The notes: generated by a model not told the origin, from the letters alone. Counted from the stretch's first letter, positions 33,544 to 44,770 are shown. The stretch: 64,000 bases of DNA from Pseudomonas sessilinigenes (GCF_003850565.1 NZ_CP027706.1:4898001-4962000); one strand, 5' to 3'. Made by a program: numbers and translations.

Positions 33544-34614
33544 TTAGAACGACAGTGCGGGGCCTGTGGTGTCGATGTCCGCTACCAACTGGCCGGGGCG
33601 CTCATCTTCTTCCAGCCCTCGCGAGGCACGACCCACCAGCAGCGGATCGGGAGCATGGGCGACCTTGGGGTCCTTGCCCGGGTAGTCCAGCTCGTGCAGG
33701 AAGTGGCGGATGCAGTTGATCCGGGCGCGTTTCTTGTCGTCGGACTTGATCACCGTCCACGGTGCGTCGGCGGTGTCGGTGTGGAAGAACATCGCCTGCT
33801 TGGCGCCGGTGTATTCGTCCCATTTGTCCAGGGACTTGATATCGATGGGCGAGAGTTTCCAGTGCTTGAGCGGGTCGTCACGGCGCGAGATGAAGCGCCG
33901 CAGTTGCTCTTCGCGATTGACCGAGAACCAGAACTTGAACAGCAGGATGCCGCTGTTGCACAGCATGCGCTCCAGTTCTGGAGTCTGGCGCATGAACTCC
34001 AGATATTGCAGGGGCGAGCAGAATTCCATGACTCGCTCGACGCCGGCGCGGTTGTACCAGGAGCGGTCGAAGAAGACCATTTCCCCCGCCGTCGGCAGGT
34101 GCTGGATATAGCGCTGGAAGTACCACTGGCCCTTTTCCTGCTCGGAGGGTTTTTCCAGGGCAACGATCCGCGCGCCGCGGGGGTTCAGGTGTTCCATGAA
34201 GCGCTTGATGGTGCCGCCCTTGCCCGCGGCATCGCGGCCTTCGAACAGCACCACGATGCGTTGCCCGGTTTCCTTGACCCAGCTTTGCACCTTGAGCAAT
34301 TCGATCTGCAACTCGTGCTTGGCCTTCTCGTATTCGGCGCGGCGCATGCGGTTGCGATAGGGATAGTTGCCCGGGAGCTTGGCCGAGACGCTGTCTTCGT
34401 TGGAGCCGCGAGGTGCGCTGGCGATCTGCAGGGCCATGGGGTTCTGCTCGAGATCAACCTTGATGGCCTTCACTGCCGCAGCCTTGGCGGGCGTGCTGCG
34501 CGGGCGGCGGGTGCGGGGTGCGGCGCTCTTGCGGGCTGGAGTCTTGGCGGGGCTGGTTGCGCTGGTCTTGGGCAGCACTTCGGGGAGGGGAAGCGCGTGG
34601 GAATCTTCACTCAT
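33544..34614 (-). CDS. ppk2: Polyphosphate kinase 2 (PPK2)
   Basis: 356 residues from MSEDSHALPLPEVLPK, the start matching pseudomonad relatives as I recall them; an ATG 26 codons upstream is possible. After an Ala/Lys/Arg/Pro-rich, disordered N-terminus (about 80 residues), the kinase domain has Walker A VLFEGRDAAGKGGTIKRF, then FFDRSWYNRAGVERVM (Walker B region) and the lid FISRRDDPLKHWKLSPID. It transfers phosphate between polyphosphate and nucleotides, with GDP to GTP the typical class I activity. Downstream (same strand) of the aceE-type gene. Confidence 0.93.
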   Translation of the reverse strand: MSEDSHALPLPEVLPKTSATSPAKTPARKSAAPRTRRPRSTPAKAAAVKAIKVDLEQNPMALQIASAPRGSNEDSVSAKLPGNYPYRNRMRRAEYEKAKHELQIELLKVQSWVKETGQRIVVLFEGRDAAGKGGTIKRFMEHLNPRGARIVALEKPSEQEKGQWYFQRYIQHLPTAGEMVFFDRSWYNRAGVERVMEFCSPLQYLEFMRQTPELERMLCNSGILLFKFWFSVNREEQLRRFISRRDDPLKHWKLSPIDIKSLDKWDEYTGAKQAMFFHTDTADAPWTVIKSDDKKRARINCIRHFLHELDYPGKDPKVAHAPDPLLVGRASRGLEEDERPGQLVADIDTTGPALSF

Positions 34615-34782
34615 GGACGGGGCCTGCGGATCTTGTTCAAAGGGGGTACCGACCAGTGTAGGGAGCGCAAAGCGCTGCTCGTTGACCTCCATCAAGGTTG
34701 TGTTCGGGAGATGGCGCTAGGCGTTGGAAGGGGATACAGCGAGGGAGTGCCTTGCCCGGGGAGGGCAAGGCAGTGTGCCGCG

Positions 34783-37452
34783 TCAGACCTTGGCGGGGTT
34801 CTTTTTCTCCGGATCGATGCCGTACAGGGCGATAGCCTCGGCGACCTTCTCCCGTGGCAGGCTGCCTTCGTCGGCCAAAGCCTTGAGGGCGGCCACGGCG
34901 ATGAAGTGACGGTCGACCTCGAAGAACCGGCGCAGGGACTCACGGGTATCCGACTGACCGAAACCGTCGGTGCCCAGGGCGACGAAACGGCGCTGGGGAA
35001 CGAAGGGACGGATCTGGTCGGCGAAGATCTTCATGTAGTCGGTAGCGACCACCACCGGGCCTTCCTTGTCTTGCAGGCAGCTTTCCACGTAGCTCACGCG
35101 AGGCTCCTGCTGGGGATGCAGCAGGCTCCAGCGCTCGGCTTCCTGGCCGTCGCGACGCAGCTCGGTCAGGCTGGTGACGCTCCAGACCTCGCTGCTGACG
35201 CCGAAGTCGGCCTCCAGCAGTTTGGCGGCGGCGTTGACTTCTTGCAGGATCGAGCCGCAACCCATCAGCTGCACGTGCTTGCCCTTGTGCTGCTTGGTCG
35301 GGGCCGAGAAGCGGTACATGCCCCTGAGGATGCCTTGCTCGACGCCTTCGGGCATGTCCGGGTGGGCGTAGTTCTCGTTGAGCAGGGTGATGTAGTAGTA
35401 GATGTCCTCGTTCTCGACATACATGCGGCGCATGCCGTCCTGGATGATCACCGCCAGCTCGTAGGCATAGGTCGGGTCGTAGGAGACGCAGCACGGGATG
35501 GTGGACGACACCACATGGCTGTGGCCGTCATCGTGCTGCAAGCCTTCGCCCATCAGGGTGGTGCGCCCGGAGGTGGCGCCGAGCAGGAAGCCGCGGGCCC
35601 GGGCATCGCCGGCGGCCCAGGCCAGGTCGCCGACTCGCTGGAAGCCGAACATCGAGTAGAATATGTAGAACGGGACGGTCATCACCCCGTGGTTGCTGTA
35701 GGAGGTACTGGCGGCGATCCACGACGAGATGGCCCCGGATTCGTTGAGCCCCTCCTGCATGATCTGGCCGTCCTTGCTCTCCTTGTAGTAGCTGAGCTGG
35801 CCGGCGTCTTGCGGGGTGTACAACTGGCCCACGTGGGAGTGGATGCCGATCTGGCGGAACAGGCTTTCCATGCCGAAGGTACGAGACTCGTCGGGCACGA
35901 TCGGCACGATGAGCTTGCCGATGTTCGGGTCCTTGAGCAGCGTGCCGAGGATGCGCACGAAGGCCATGGTGGTGGAGATCGCCCGTTCGCCGGTGCCCTT
36001 GAGTTGCGTCTCCAGGGCCGACAGCGGCGGGATCTGCAGGGACTGGACAGCGCTGAAGCGCGCCGGGATATGGCCACCGAGCTTACCGCGCGCGGCCTTC
36101 AGGTAGTTGGCCTCGACGCTGTCCGGCGCCGGCTTGAGGTATGGCATGTCGCCCAGCTGCTCATCGCTGAGCTCCAGGCCGAAACGGTCGCGGAAGGCCT
36201 TGACCGCCTGGTCCCCCATCTTCTTGAGCTGGTGGTTGATGTTCTGGCCTTCGCCGGCCTCACCCATGCCGAAGCCCTTGACGGTCTTGGCCAGGATCAC
36301 GGTCGGGCCGCCGGTGTGGCGCATGGCCGCGGCGTAGGCGTTGTAGACCTTTTCCGGATCGTGGCCGCCACGGGAGAGTTTCCAGATCTGCTCGTCGGTC
36401 ATGTCGCTGACCAGTTCCAGCAGTTCGGGGTACTTGCCGAAGAAATGCTCGCGCACGTAGGCGCCGTTTTGCGACTTGTAGTTCTGGTAGTCGCCGTCCA
36501 CGCATTCCATCATGCGTCGGCGCAGCAGGCCGCTCTTGTCCTTGTCCAGCAGGGCATCCCAGCCGCTGCCCCAGATCACCTTGATCACGTTCCAGCCTGC
36601 GGCGCGATACAGGCTTTCGAATTCCTGGACCACCTTGCTGTTGCCGCGTACCGGGCCGTCGAGGCGCTGCAGGTTGCAGTTGACCACGAAGATGATGTTG
36701 TCGAGTTTCTCCCGGCCGGCCAGGGAGATCGCCGCCAGGGATTCGGGCTGGTCCATCTCGCCATCGCCGAGGAAGGCCCAGACCTTGCGGCCCTGGTGTT
36801 CCTTGAGGCCACGGTTCTCCAGGTAGCGCATGAAGCGCGCCTGGTAGGCGGCGGTGATCGGGCCCAGGCCCATGGACACGGTGGGGAACTGCCAGAAGTC
36901 GGGCATCAGCCGGGGGTGGGGGTAGGACGAGATGCCATCGCGGTCGGTTTCGCGACGGAAGTTGTCCAGTTGCTCTTCGTTCAGGCGGCCCTCGAGGAAG
37001 GCGCGACCATAGATGCCTGGGGAGGAGTGGCCCTGGATGTAGACCATGTCGCCGGCGAACTGCTCGGTGCGACCACGGAAGAAGTGGTCGAAGCCTACGT
37101 CGTAGAGCACTGCCGCCGAGGCGTAGGAGGCGATGTGCCCGCCGACGTTGGAATGCTTGCCGGCACGCAGCACCATGGCCAGGGCGTTCCAGCGGATGTA
37201 GGCGTTGATCCGCTTCTCGACGGCGAGGTCGCCAGGGTAGGGCTGCTGGCGGCTGACCGCGATGGTGTTGACGTAGGGCGTGGTCACGCGTCCGTAGAAG
37301 TCGCCATGTTGGGCAACGTCGAAATCCAGCAGTTGGTCGATCAGGTAATGCGCCCGGGGGCGGCCTTCGACATGCAGAACCGATTCAATGGATTCGAGCC
37401 ATTCACGAGTCTCTTGTGGGTCCTCGTCGAGAAACACGGATTGTTGTGCCAT
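34783..37452 (-). CDS. Homodimeric pyruvate dehydrogenase E1-type protein, aceE paralogue without aceF
   Basis: 889 residues. ThDP site is intact: VWAFLGDGEMDQPESLAA then LDNIIFVVNCNLQRLDGP; the family opening REWLESIESVLH and C-terminal VATDYMKIFADQIRPFVP are present. The start follows AGGAGACGACG. In Pseudomonas the main aceE is joined to aceF; here no E2/E3 gene is nearby. Instead MarR, an E1-like fragment and a GST adjoin it, so it is probably a second E1 used under special conditions or with a different 2-oxo acid, as for P. putida MdeB (2-oxobutyrate). It is controlled from the marR divergent region. Confidence 0.88.
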   Translation of the reverse strand: MAQQSVFLDEDPQETREWLESIESVLHVEGRPRAHYLIDQLLDFDVAQHGDFYGRVTTPYVNTIAVSRQQPYPGDLAVEKRINAYIRWNALAMVLRAGKHSNVGGHIASYASAAVLYDVGFDHFFRGRTEQFAGDMVYIQGHSSPGIYGRAFLEGRLNEEQLDNFRRETDRDGISSYPHPRLMPDFWQFPTVSMGLGPITAAYQARFMRYLENRGLKEHQGRKVWAFLGDGEMDQPESLAAISLAGREKLDNIIFVVNCNLQRLDGPVRGNSKVVQEFESLYRAAGWNVIKVIWGSGWDALLDKDKSGLLRRRMMECVDGDYQNYKSQNGAYVREHFFGKYPELLELVSDMTDEQIWKLSRGGHDPEKVYNAYAAAMRHTGGPTVILAKTVKGFGMGEAGEGQNINHQLKKMGDQAVKAFRDRFGLELSDEQLGDMPYLKPAPDSVEANYLKAARGKLGGHIPARFSAVQSLQIPPLSALETQLKGTGERAISTTMAFVRILGTLLKDPNIGKLIVPIVPDESRTFGMESLFRQIGIHSHVGQLYTPQDAGQLSYYKESKDGQIMQEGLNESGAISSWIAASTSYSNHGVMTVPFYIFYSMFGFQRVGDLAWAAGDARARGFLLGATSGRTTLMGEGLQHDDGHSHVVSSTIPCCVSYDPTYAYELAVIIQDGMRRMYVENEDIYYYITLLNENYAHPDMPEGVEQGILRGMYRFSAPTKQHKGKHVQLMGCGSILQEVNAAAKLLEADFGVSSEVWSVTSLTELRRDGQEAERWSLLHPQQEPRVSYVESCLQDKEGPVVVATDYMKIFADQIRPFVPQRRFVALGTDGFGQSDTRESLRRFFEVDRHFIAVAALKALADEGSLPREKVAEAIALYGIDPEKKNPAKV

Positions 37453-37546
37453 CGTCGTCTCCTGGGCAGTGGGGCGGGGAGCACCGGGTTGTCCAGTGCC
37501 ATAGCGAAGGGCGTCGGCGAGGCCGACCCTGTTCGGAATTTAATTC

Positions 37547-37560
37547 ATTGCAATTGCAAT
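37547..37560. promoter_or_regulatory. MarR operator O1, perfect 14-bp palindrome
   Basis: ATTGCAATTGCAAT between the E1 gene and marR. It recurs in variant form at 37588 and 39262, only at the control regions of this gene set. Confidence 0.75.
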
Positions 37561-37587
37561 CAGATTCAGGAATTTATCCTTCTCGGC

Positions 37588-37601
37588 GTTACAATTGCAA
37601 C
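37588..37601. promoter_or_regulatory. MarR operator O2, imperfect palindrome
   Basis: GTTACAATTGCAAC, one mismatched pair, sharing the CAATTGCAA core of O1. It lies 27 bases before the marR start; autoregulation is likely. Confidence 0.65.
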
Positions 37602-37628
37602 TAAATCGATTTTTGAAAAAGGTGATGC

Positions 37629-38081
37629 ATGTCTTCCAGCGATCCGGATACCTGGTTCAGATTCGTCCGGGCCCACCGTTGCCTGATCCGTGAAGTCGAG
37701 CGGCGCCTGGCGGCTGCCGGGCTTCCGTCCTATGCCTGGTACGACGCACTTTGGGGGCTGGAAAGCGGTTCTGGCGGTACTCGGCGAATGAACGAACTGG
37801 CCGATGTCATGGCCATCGAGCGCTACAACCTGACGCGCCTGGTGGATCGCCTGGAGGCCGAGGGCCTGGTCGAGCGCAGTCGTGCCAGCGAAGACGGTCG
37901 TGGGGCCTGTGCCTCGATCACCGAGGCAGGCAGGGAATTACGCAAGAAAATGTGGCGTATCTACGAAGCGGCGGTCGACGAGCTGTTCCTGGCGCAGTTC
38001 GATGATCAGCAGCAGCGCATTTTCAGCGACGCCCTGGAACGTGCGGCCAGCGCCGCGCGGACGAGTGGGCGGCAGGCCTAG
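37629..38081 (+). CDS. MarR-family regulator
   Basis: 150 residues. The winged helix is in TRRMNELADVMAIERYNLTRLVDRLEAEGLVERSRASEDGRGACASITEAGRE, with a DGRG wing near residue 95. N- and C-terminal helices form the dimer interface. Cys18 and Cys97 might be redox switches. It is divergent from the E1-type gene with two palindromes between, and convergent with the truncated E1-like gene, whose own promoter carries a third copy. Probably a repressor of all three transcripts (inference). Confidence 0.92.
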   Translation: MSSSDPDTWFRFVRAHRCLIREVERRLAAAGLPSYAWYDALWGLESGSGGTRRMNELADVMAIERYNLTRLVDRLEAEGLVERSRASEDGRGACASITEAGRELRKKMWRIYEAAVDELFLAQFDDQQQRIFSDALERAASAARTSGRQA

Positions 38082-38083
38082 GC

Positions 38084-39202
38084 TCATTGCAGCAGGTAGC
38101 GTTGCATGGCTTGCTTGACGTACTTGGCTGGCACCTTTCCCTCCTGGGCCAGGGCGCGCAGGGCCAGGGCAGCGATCCAGTATTTATCCAGGCAATGGTT
38201 GGCGTTTGGCCCTGGCGACAGGGAGTCGATGGAGTCGGCACCCAGTGCCACGAAGCGGGTGTTCACGTGGGCGCCGATCTGTTCGGCCACATGCTGGAAG
38301 TAGCCGGTTACAGCGATCACGGGAGAGTCATCGCCTGCCAGGCAATCGCGTAGATGAGAGGAGCGCCTGGGATGCTGTGGGTGCATGCGGTTCCAGCGTT
38401 GCGCGCTGTCAGCGTCCCGGGCCAGGCGGGTATAGCTGGGGCAACTCCACAGCTGGCAGCTTACGCCCCAGTCCTCATGCAATAGCCGTGCGCCAGCCAC
38501 CACGGTACGCAGGCTCAAGCCCGCGCCCAGCAGGCGAACCCGTGGCCCTTGGGGCGCGCCTTGCAGTTCGCCGAGCTGATACATGCCTTGCATGGCATGG
38601 TTGGCACGGTGCTCGTCCATGGGTTCGACGAAGTCATTGGGCTCATCGTGCAGCGCCATGTAGTAGAAGCCATCGCGACCCTCTACATAAAGACTCTTCA
38701 GGGCCGCGAGGGCTATCGCCTGGGCCTCGGCGCCATTGGCCGGGTCGAAGGGCAGGCAATGCGGGTTGCTCGACAACCAGAGAGGTACCCAGGGATGGGC
38801 GCCCTTGGGCCAGGGTGAGGGCAGGGTCTCGATGTCGTTGCAGAGGATGCCGCGCTGGCAGGATTCGCTCGACAGGGCGCAGAGTTGGGCCGAGGTCGAG
38901 GAGCTGGTCAGGTACAGCAGAGGTTTCTCGCTGGCCAGGGTCCGGGGGCTCAAGCGCAAGGGCCAGGCGCTGATACGAGTGTGAGCCTGGGCGGTATCGG
39001 GACGCTGGTTGGAGCGCACGACCCAGATGTTCTTCGCCGTGCCCGGGTCCCGTTCCAGGCGATTGGCGATATCGATCATGGTGTAGAGGGGGGAAGACAT
39101 CCCTGCGTTGACCTGGTCGCTGAGCGCCTGGATCTTGTCGATGCAGGCCTGGGCTGCCAGGCCGGTATCCTGCGAAGTCCTGAAACTGGAAAAACCCATC
39201 AT
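38084..39202 (-). CDS. Truncated E1-like protein (transketolase C-terminal domain without ThDP site)
   Basis: 372 residues from MMGFSSFRTSQ; an upstream start adds 16 residues. The last about 200 residues align by eye with the C-terminus of the aceE-type protein next door: FYYMALHDEPND versus YYYITLLNENYA, then WGVSCQLWSCPSYTRLARD, and NTRFVALGADSIDSLSP versus RRFVALGTDGFGQSD. The first 170 residues retain only scattered similarity and there is no GDG ThDP motif. It cannot be a normal E1; it may be a regulatory or decoy subunit, or a decaying gene still in frame. Confidence 0.82.
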   Translation of the reverse strand: MMGFSSFRTSQDTGLAAQACIDKIQALSDQVNAGMSSPLYTMIDIANRLERDPGTAKNIWVVRSNQRPDTAQAHTRISAWPLRLSPRTLASEKPLLYLTSSSTSAQLCALSSESCQRGILCNDIETLPSPWPKGAHPWVPLWLSSNPHCLPFDPANGAEAQAIALAALKSLYVEGRDGFYYMALHDEPNDFVEPMDEHRANHAMQGMYQLGELQGAPQGPRVRLLGAGLSLRTVVAGARLLHEDWGVSCQLWSCPSYTRLARDADSAQRWNRMHPQHPRRSSHLRDCLAGDDSPVIAVTGYFQHVAEQIGAHVNTRFVALGADSIDSLSPGPNANHCLDKYWIAALALRALAQEGKVPAKYVKQAMQRYLLQ

Positions 39203-39261
39203 CACTTCAAAGCTCTCCGTGCGTGCCTTCGGTGTTGCACCATACTGCACGTCTCAATATC

Positions 39262-39275
39262 ATTGCAAATGCAAT
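39262..39275. promoter_or_regulatory. MarR operator O3 in the divergent E1-like/GST promoter
   Basis: ATTGCAAATGCAAT, the O1 palindrome with only the central pair altered, midway between the two divergent starts. Confidence 0.72.
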
Positions 39276-39318
39276 CATGTGCGATGCGGTGGCATCCGAA
39301 GCAGTCAATGGAGGACTC

Positions 39319-39957
39319 ATGAACACGGCAAACTCCCTCACTTTCTATACAGCCGATACGCCCAATGGACAGAAGATCAGCATCTTCCTGAAGGAGGCGG
39401 GCATCGACTGTGAGCGAGTGAAATTCAACTTGGCCGAAGGGCGCCAGCATTTGCCGGAGTTCTTGCAGATCAACCCCAACGGCAAGATCCCGGCCATCGT
39501 CGATCACGAGGCGGGGGTATCGGTATTCGAATCGGCGGCGATCCTTGGTTATCTATCGCAAAAGTACGGCTGCCTGCAGGCCCGTTCTCCCGAAGAGCAA
39601 CTGACGATCCAGCAGTGGCTGTTTTTCCAGGTCGGGTCCATCGGACCTATGCTTGGCCAACTCTGGTGGTTCCTCCATGGCAGCAAGACTTACAACCAGG
39701 AGGCCATCGCGCGCTATCGCAAGGAGTCATTGCGGATCTATGGCGTGGTCGATGGGCAGTTGGCCAGGAGTGTCTACCTGGCGTCGGACCATTACTCCAT
39801 TGCTGACATCGCCGCCTTTCCCTGGTTGCGAACCCATGAGGAGTTGAACCTGGATATCAGCGACTTCCGTCATGTCCTGCGCTGGTTGGAGAGCATCGAA
39901 GCGCGGCCCGCGGTAAAGGCCGGCTTGGCAGATTCCCGAGAGGCCTCGGTAGCTTGA
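39319..39957 (+). CDS. Glutathione S-transferase, Ure2/YfcG (Nu) type
   Basis: 212 residues from the ATG preceded by GGAGG; the frame extends upstream through the operator and is rejected there. The N-terminal thioredoxin-fold holds TADTPNGQKISIFLKEAG, the cis-Pro segment NPNGKIPAIVDH and the ES motif VFESAAILGYLSQKYG. The C-terminal helical domain has SIADIAAFPWLRTHEEL (N-capping box). YfcG/YghU relatives act as disulfide or peroxide reductases with glutathione. Divergent from the truncated E1-like gene over a shared palindrome. Confidence 0.92.
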   Translation: MNTANSLTFYTADTPNGQKISIFLKEAGIDCERVKFNLAEGRQHLPEFLQINPNGKIPAIVDHEAGVSVFESAAILGYLSQKYGCLQARSPEEQLTIQQWLFFQVGSIGPMLGQLWWFLHGSKTYNQEAIARYRKESLRIYGVVDGQLARSVYLASDHYSIADIAAFPWLRTHEELNLDISDFRHVLRWLESIEARPAVKAGLADSREASVA

Positions 39958-40020
39958 GGAGTCGCTGAAATCGCTAGGGACTGTGCCGCTCGATGGCCTG
40001 GGGCACTTTTCTGCAGGCGA

Positions 40021-40051
40021 AAAAAAAGACCTTGATATTCAAGGTCTTTTT
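40021..40051. terminator. Bidirectional rho-independent terminator (GST / tRNA-Leu)
   Basis: GACCTTGA (40028-40035), TAT, TCAAGGTC (40039-40046), with seven A before and five T after, so functional in both directions, for the GST gene and the tRNA transcript. Confidence 0.9.
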
Positions 40052-40057
40052 CGATTT

Positions 40058-40142
40058 TGGTGCCCCGAGGGAGACTCGAACTCCCACTTCTTGCGAAAAC
40101 GGATTTTGAATCCGCCGCGTCTACCAATTCCGCCATCAGGGC
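40058..40142 (-). tRNA. tRNA-Leu (anticodon CAA)
   Basis: 85 nt with encoded CCA. Acceptor GCCCTGA pairs with TCGGGGC. The anticodon loop TTCAAAA gives CAA, reading UUG. The long variable arm (TTTTCGCAAGAAGT region) and the D-loop AATTGGTAGACGC are those of class II tRNA-Leu. T-arm GGGAGTTCGAGTCTCCC is intact. Confidence 0.97.
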
Positions 40143-40250
40143 TCAATGGCGGCGAAGTATAGAGAGACGATTACCGTTGGTCAATCGGCTTTCGTGGTCA
40201 ATTTTTGCTTATTCCGCTAAACTTTCCGGCCCTGCTAGACGAACCCCATC

Positions 40251-42445
<2,195 letters not shown>

Positions 42446-42491
42446 GTTCCAAAAGCGTCAGATACTAATTTTGCAACTATCGGAGTGCTAA

Positions 42492-42830
42492 ATGAGCTTT
42501 TTGATCCCTGCCGCTTATGCGGATGCCGCTGCTCCTGCTGCTGCCGGTCCTGCGGGCACTGGTTTCGAGTGGATTTTCCTGGTGGGCTTCCTGGTCATCT
42601 TCTATCTGATGATCTGGCGTCCACAGGCCAAGCGCGCCAAGGAGCAGAAGAACCTGCTGGGCAGCCTGCAGAAAGGCGACGAAGTTGTGACCACTGGCGG
42701 TATCGCCGGCAAGATCAACAAAGTGACCGACGACTTCGTGGTTCTGGAAGTATCGGACTCGGTTGAACTGAAGTTCCAGAAAGGCGCAATCGCTGCCACT
42801 CTGCCAAAAGGCACGCTGAAAGCGATCTAA
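42492..42830 (+). CDS. yajC: Preprotein translocase subunit YajC
   Basis: 112 residues: short Ala-rich periplasmic N-terminus, one membrane segment (WIFLVGFLVIFYLMIW, about 24-40), then the cytoplasmic domain with RPQAKRAKEQKNLLGSLQKG and VVTTGGIAGKI. Accessory to SecDF. Standard position between tgt and secD. Confidence 0.96.
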   Translation: MSFLIPAAYADAAAPAAAGPAGTGFEWIFLVGFLVIFYLMIWRPQAKRAKEQKNLLGSLQKGDEVVTTGGIAGKINKVTDDFVVLEVSDSVELKFQKGAIAATLPKGTLKAI

Positions 42831-42852
42831 GTTTCATCTTTTACCAATCGAC

Positions 42853-42871
42853 GGGGCGCGCAAGGCGCCCC
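42853..42871 (+). other. Hairpin between yajC and secD
   Basis: GGGGCGC (42853-42859), GCAAG, GCGCCCC (42865-42871). There is no T-tract, so it more likely stabilises or partly attenuates the message than ends it. Confidence 0.45.
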
Positions 42872-42892
42872 GCGTCATAAACGGGCGGCGTG

Positions 42893-44761
42893 ATGCTGAA
42901 CAAATATCCTCTGTGGAAGTACCTACTGATCCTGGCGGTGCTGGCGATCGGTTTTATTTATTCCGCTCCCAATCTATACCCTGATGATCCGGCCATTCAG
43001 GTCAGCGGTGCGAGCACTGCGTTGCAGGTCACTCAGGCGGACCTGGATCGTGCGAGCAAGGCGCTCACCGACGCCGGCATCAACGTCAAGGCTTCCTCCA
43101 TTGCCGCCAATGGCAAGGGTGGCCTGCTGCGCTTGATCAACAAGGAAGACCAACTTCCGGCCAAGGATGTAGTGCGCAAGGCGCTGGGCGATGACTATGT
43201 GGTGGCGTTGAACCTGGCGCAAACTACTCCGCAATGGCTGCGTAACCTTGGTGCGCATCCGATGAAACTGGGCCTGGACCTGTCCGGTGGCGTGCACTTC
43301 CTGCTGGAAGTGGACATGGATAAAGCCCTCGATGCGCGCCTGAAAGTCTATGAAGGCGACGTCAAGAGCCTGCTGCGCAAAGAGCGTCTGCGCTATCGCA
43401 GCCTGCCGCAGCTCAATGGTGCGATCCAACTGGGCTTCAGCGACGAAGACAGCCGTGAACAGGCTCGTGCGCTGATCCGCAAGAATTTCAATGATTTCGA
43501 CATCGTGCCGGCCGACCTCAATGGCCAACCGGTGCTGCGTCTGGCGATGACCCCGGCCAAGCTGGCGGAAATCCGTGAATACTCCATCAAGCAGAACTTG
43601 ACCACGGTACGTAACCGGGTCAACGAGCTGGGCGTGGCCGAGCCTCTGGTCCAGCGCCAGGGCGCCAACCGGATCGTGGTTGAGCTGCCGGGCGTGCAGG
43701 ACACGGCCGAAGCCAAGCGGATCCTGGGCAAGACCGCCAACCTGGAATTCCGCCTGGCCGCCGAGCCGGGGGCTTCCAAGGCCACTTCCGAGTCCTTCGA
43801 GTTCCGCGAGGGCAATCGTCCTCCTGCGCTGATCGAGCGTGGCCTGATCATCACCGGTGACCAGGTGACCGATGCCCAGGCCAGCTATGACGAGCACGGC
43901 CGTCCACAGGTGAACATCAAACTCGATGGTCACGGTGGCGAGCTGATGAACCGTTCGACTCGCAATAACGTCGGTCGCGGCATGGCGGTGATCTTCATCG
44001 AGCAGAAGCCGGTCACCACCTACACCAAGCAAGTGGTGGACGGTGTCGAGAAAGACGTGCCGGTGCAGGGTTTCAAGGAAGAGAAGAAAATCATCAGCCT
44101 GGCAACCATCCAGTCGCCACTGGGCAGCCAGTTCCGCATCACCGGCTTGAACGGCCAGGGTGAGTCCTCGGAGTTGGCGCTGTTGCTGCGCGCCGGTGGT
44201 CTGGCGGCACCGATGTACTTCGCTGAAGAGCGCACAATCGGTCCTAGCCTGGGTGCCGACAACATCACCAAGGGTATCGATGCGTCGTTGTGGGGCATGC
44301 TGTTCGTGTCGCTGTTCATCATCGCCATCTACCGCTTCTTCGGTCTGATTGCCACCGTGGCGCTGGCGTTGAACATGGTGCTGCTGCTGGCCCTGATGTC
44401 CCTGCTGGGGGCAACGCTGACCCTGCCGGGTATCGCCGGTATCGTGTTGACCATGGGTATGGCGGTGGACGCCAACGTGCTGATCTTCTCGCGGATCCGT
44501 GAGGAGATCGCAGCCGGCATGACCGTACAGCGGGCGATCAACGAAGGCTTTGGCCGGGCATTCACGGCGATCCTGGACTCCAACCTGACCACATTGCTGG
44601 TGGGTGGCATCCTCTTCGCCATGGGTACCGGTCCGGTCAAGGGCTTTGCGGTGACCATGTCCCTCGGGATCTTTACCTCGATGTTCACGGCCATCTGGCT
44701 GACCCGCGCGATGGTCAACCTGATCTTCGGCGGTCGTGACTTCAAGAAGTTGTGGATTTAA
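42893..44761 (+). CDS. secD: Protein translocase subunit SecD
   Basis: 622 residues from ATG 42893 (a GTG three bases upstream also in frame). N-terminal membrane segment, then a periplasmic P1 domain starting near DLDRASKAL. The HPMKLGLDLSGGVHFLLEVD motif is standard, and five C-terminal membrane segments (about 450-615) hold GMAVDANVLIFSRIREE. With SecF it uses the proton gradient to pull exported proteins to the periplasm. Confidence 0.97.
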   Translation: MLNKYPLWKYLLILAVLAIGFIYSAPNLYPDDPAIQVSGASTALQVTQADLDRASKALTDAGINVKASSIAANGKGGLLRLINKEDQLPAKDVVRKALGDDYVVALNLAQTTPQWLRNLGAHPMKLGLDLSGGVHFLLEVDMDKALDARLKVYEGDVKSLLRKERLRYRSLPQLNGAIQLGFSDEDSREQARALIRKNFNDFDIVPADLNGQPVLRLAMTPAKLAEIREYSIKQNLTTVRNRVNELGVAEPLVQRQGANRIVVELPGVQDTAEAKRILGKTANLEFRLAAEPGASKATSESFEFREGNRPPALIERGLIITGDQVTDAQASYDEHGRPQVNIKLDGHGGELMNRSTRNNVGRGMAVIFIEQKPVTTYTKQVVDGVEKDVPVQGFKEEKKIISLATIQSPLGSQFRITGLNGQGESSELALLLRAGGLAAPMYFAEERTIGPSLGADNITKGIDASLWGMLFVSLFIIAIYRFFGLIATVALALNMVLLLALMSLLGATLTLPGIAGIVLTMGMAVDANVLIFSRIREEIAAGMTVQRAINEGFGRAFTAILDSNLTTLLVGGILFAMGTGPVKGFAVTMSLGIFTSMFTAIWLTRAMVNLIFGGRDFKKLWI

Positions 44762-44770
44762 GGGGCTGCC

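Noticed and set aside
33145..37686. Very long open frame (over 1,500 codons) opposite the PPK2 and aceE-type genes
   Set aside because: It is an antisense shadow of conserved genes in high-GC DNA, with His/Gln/Val/Leu-rich composition and no family motif.
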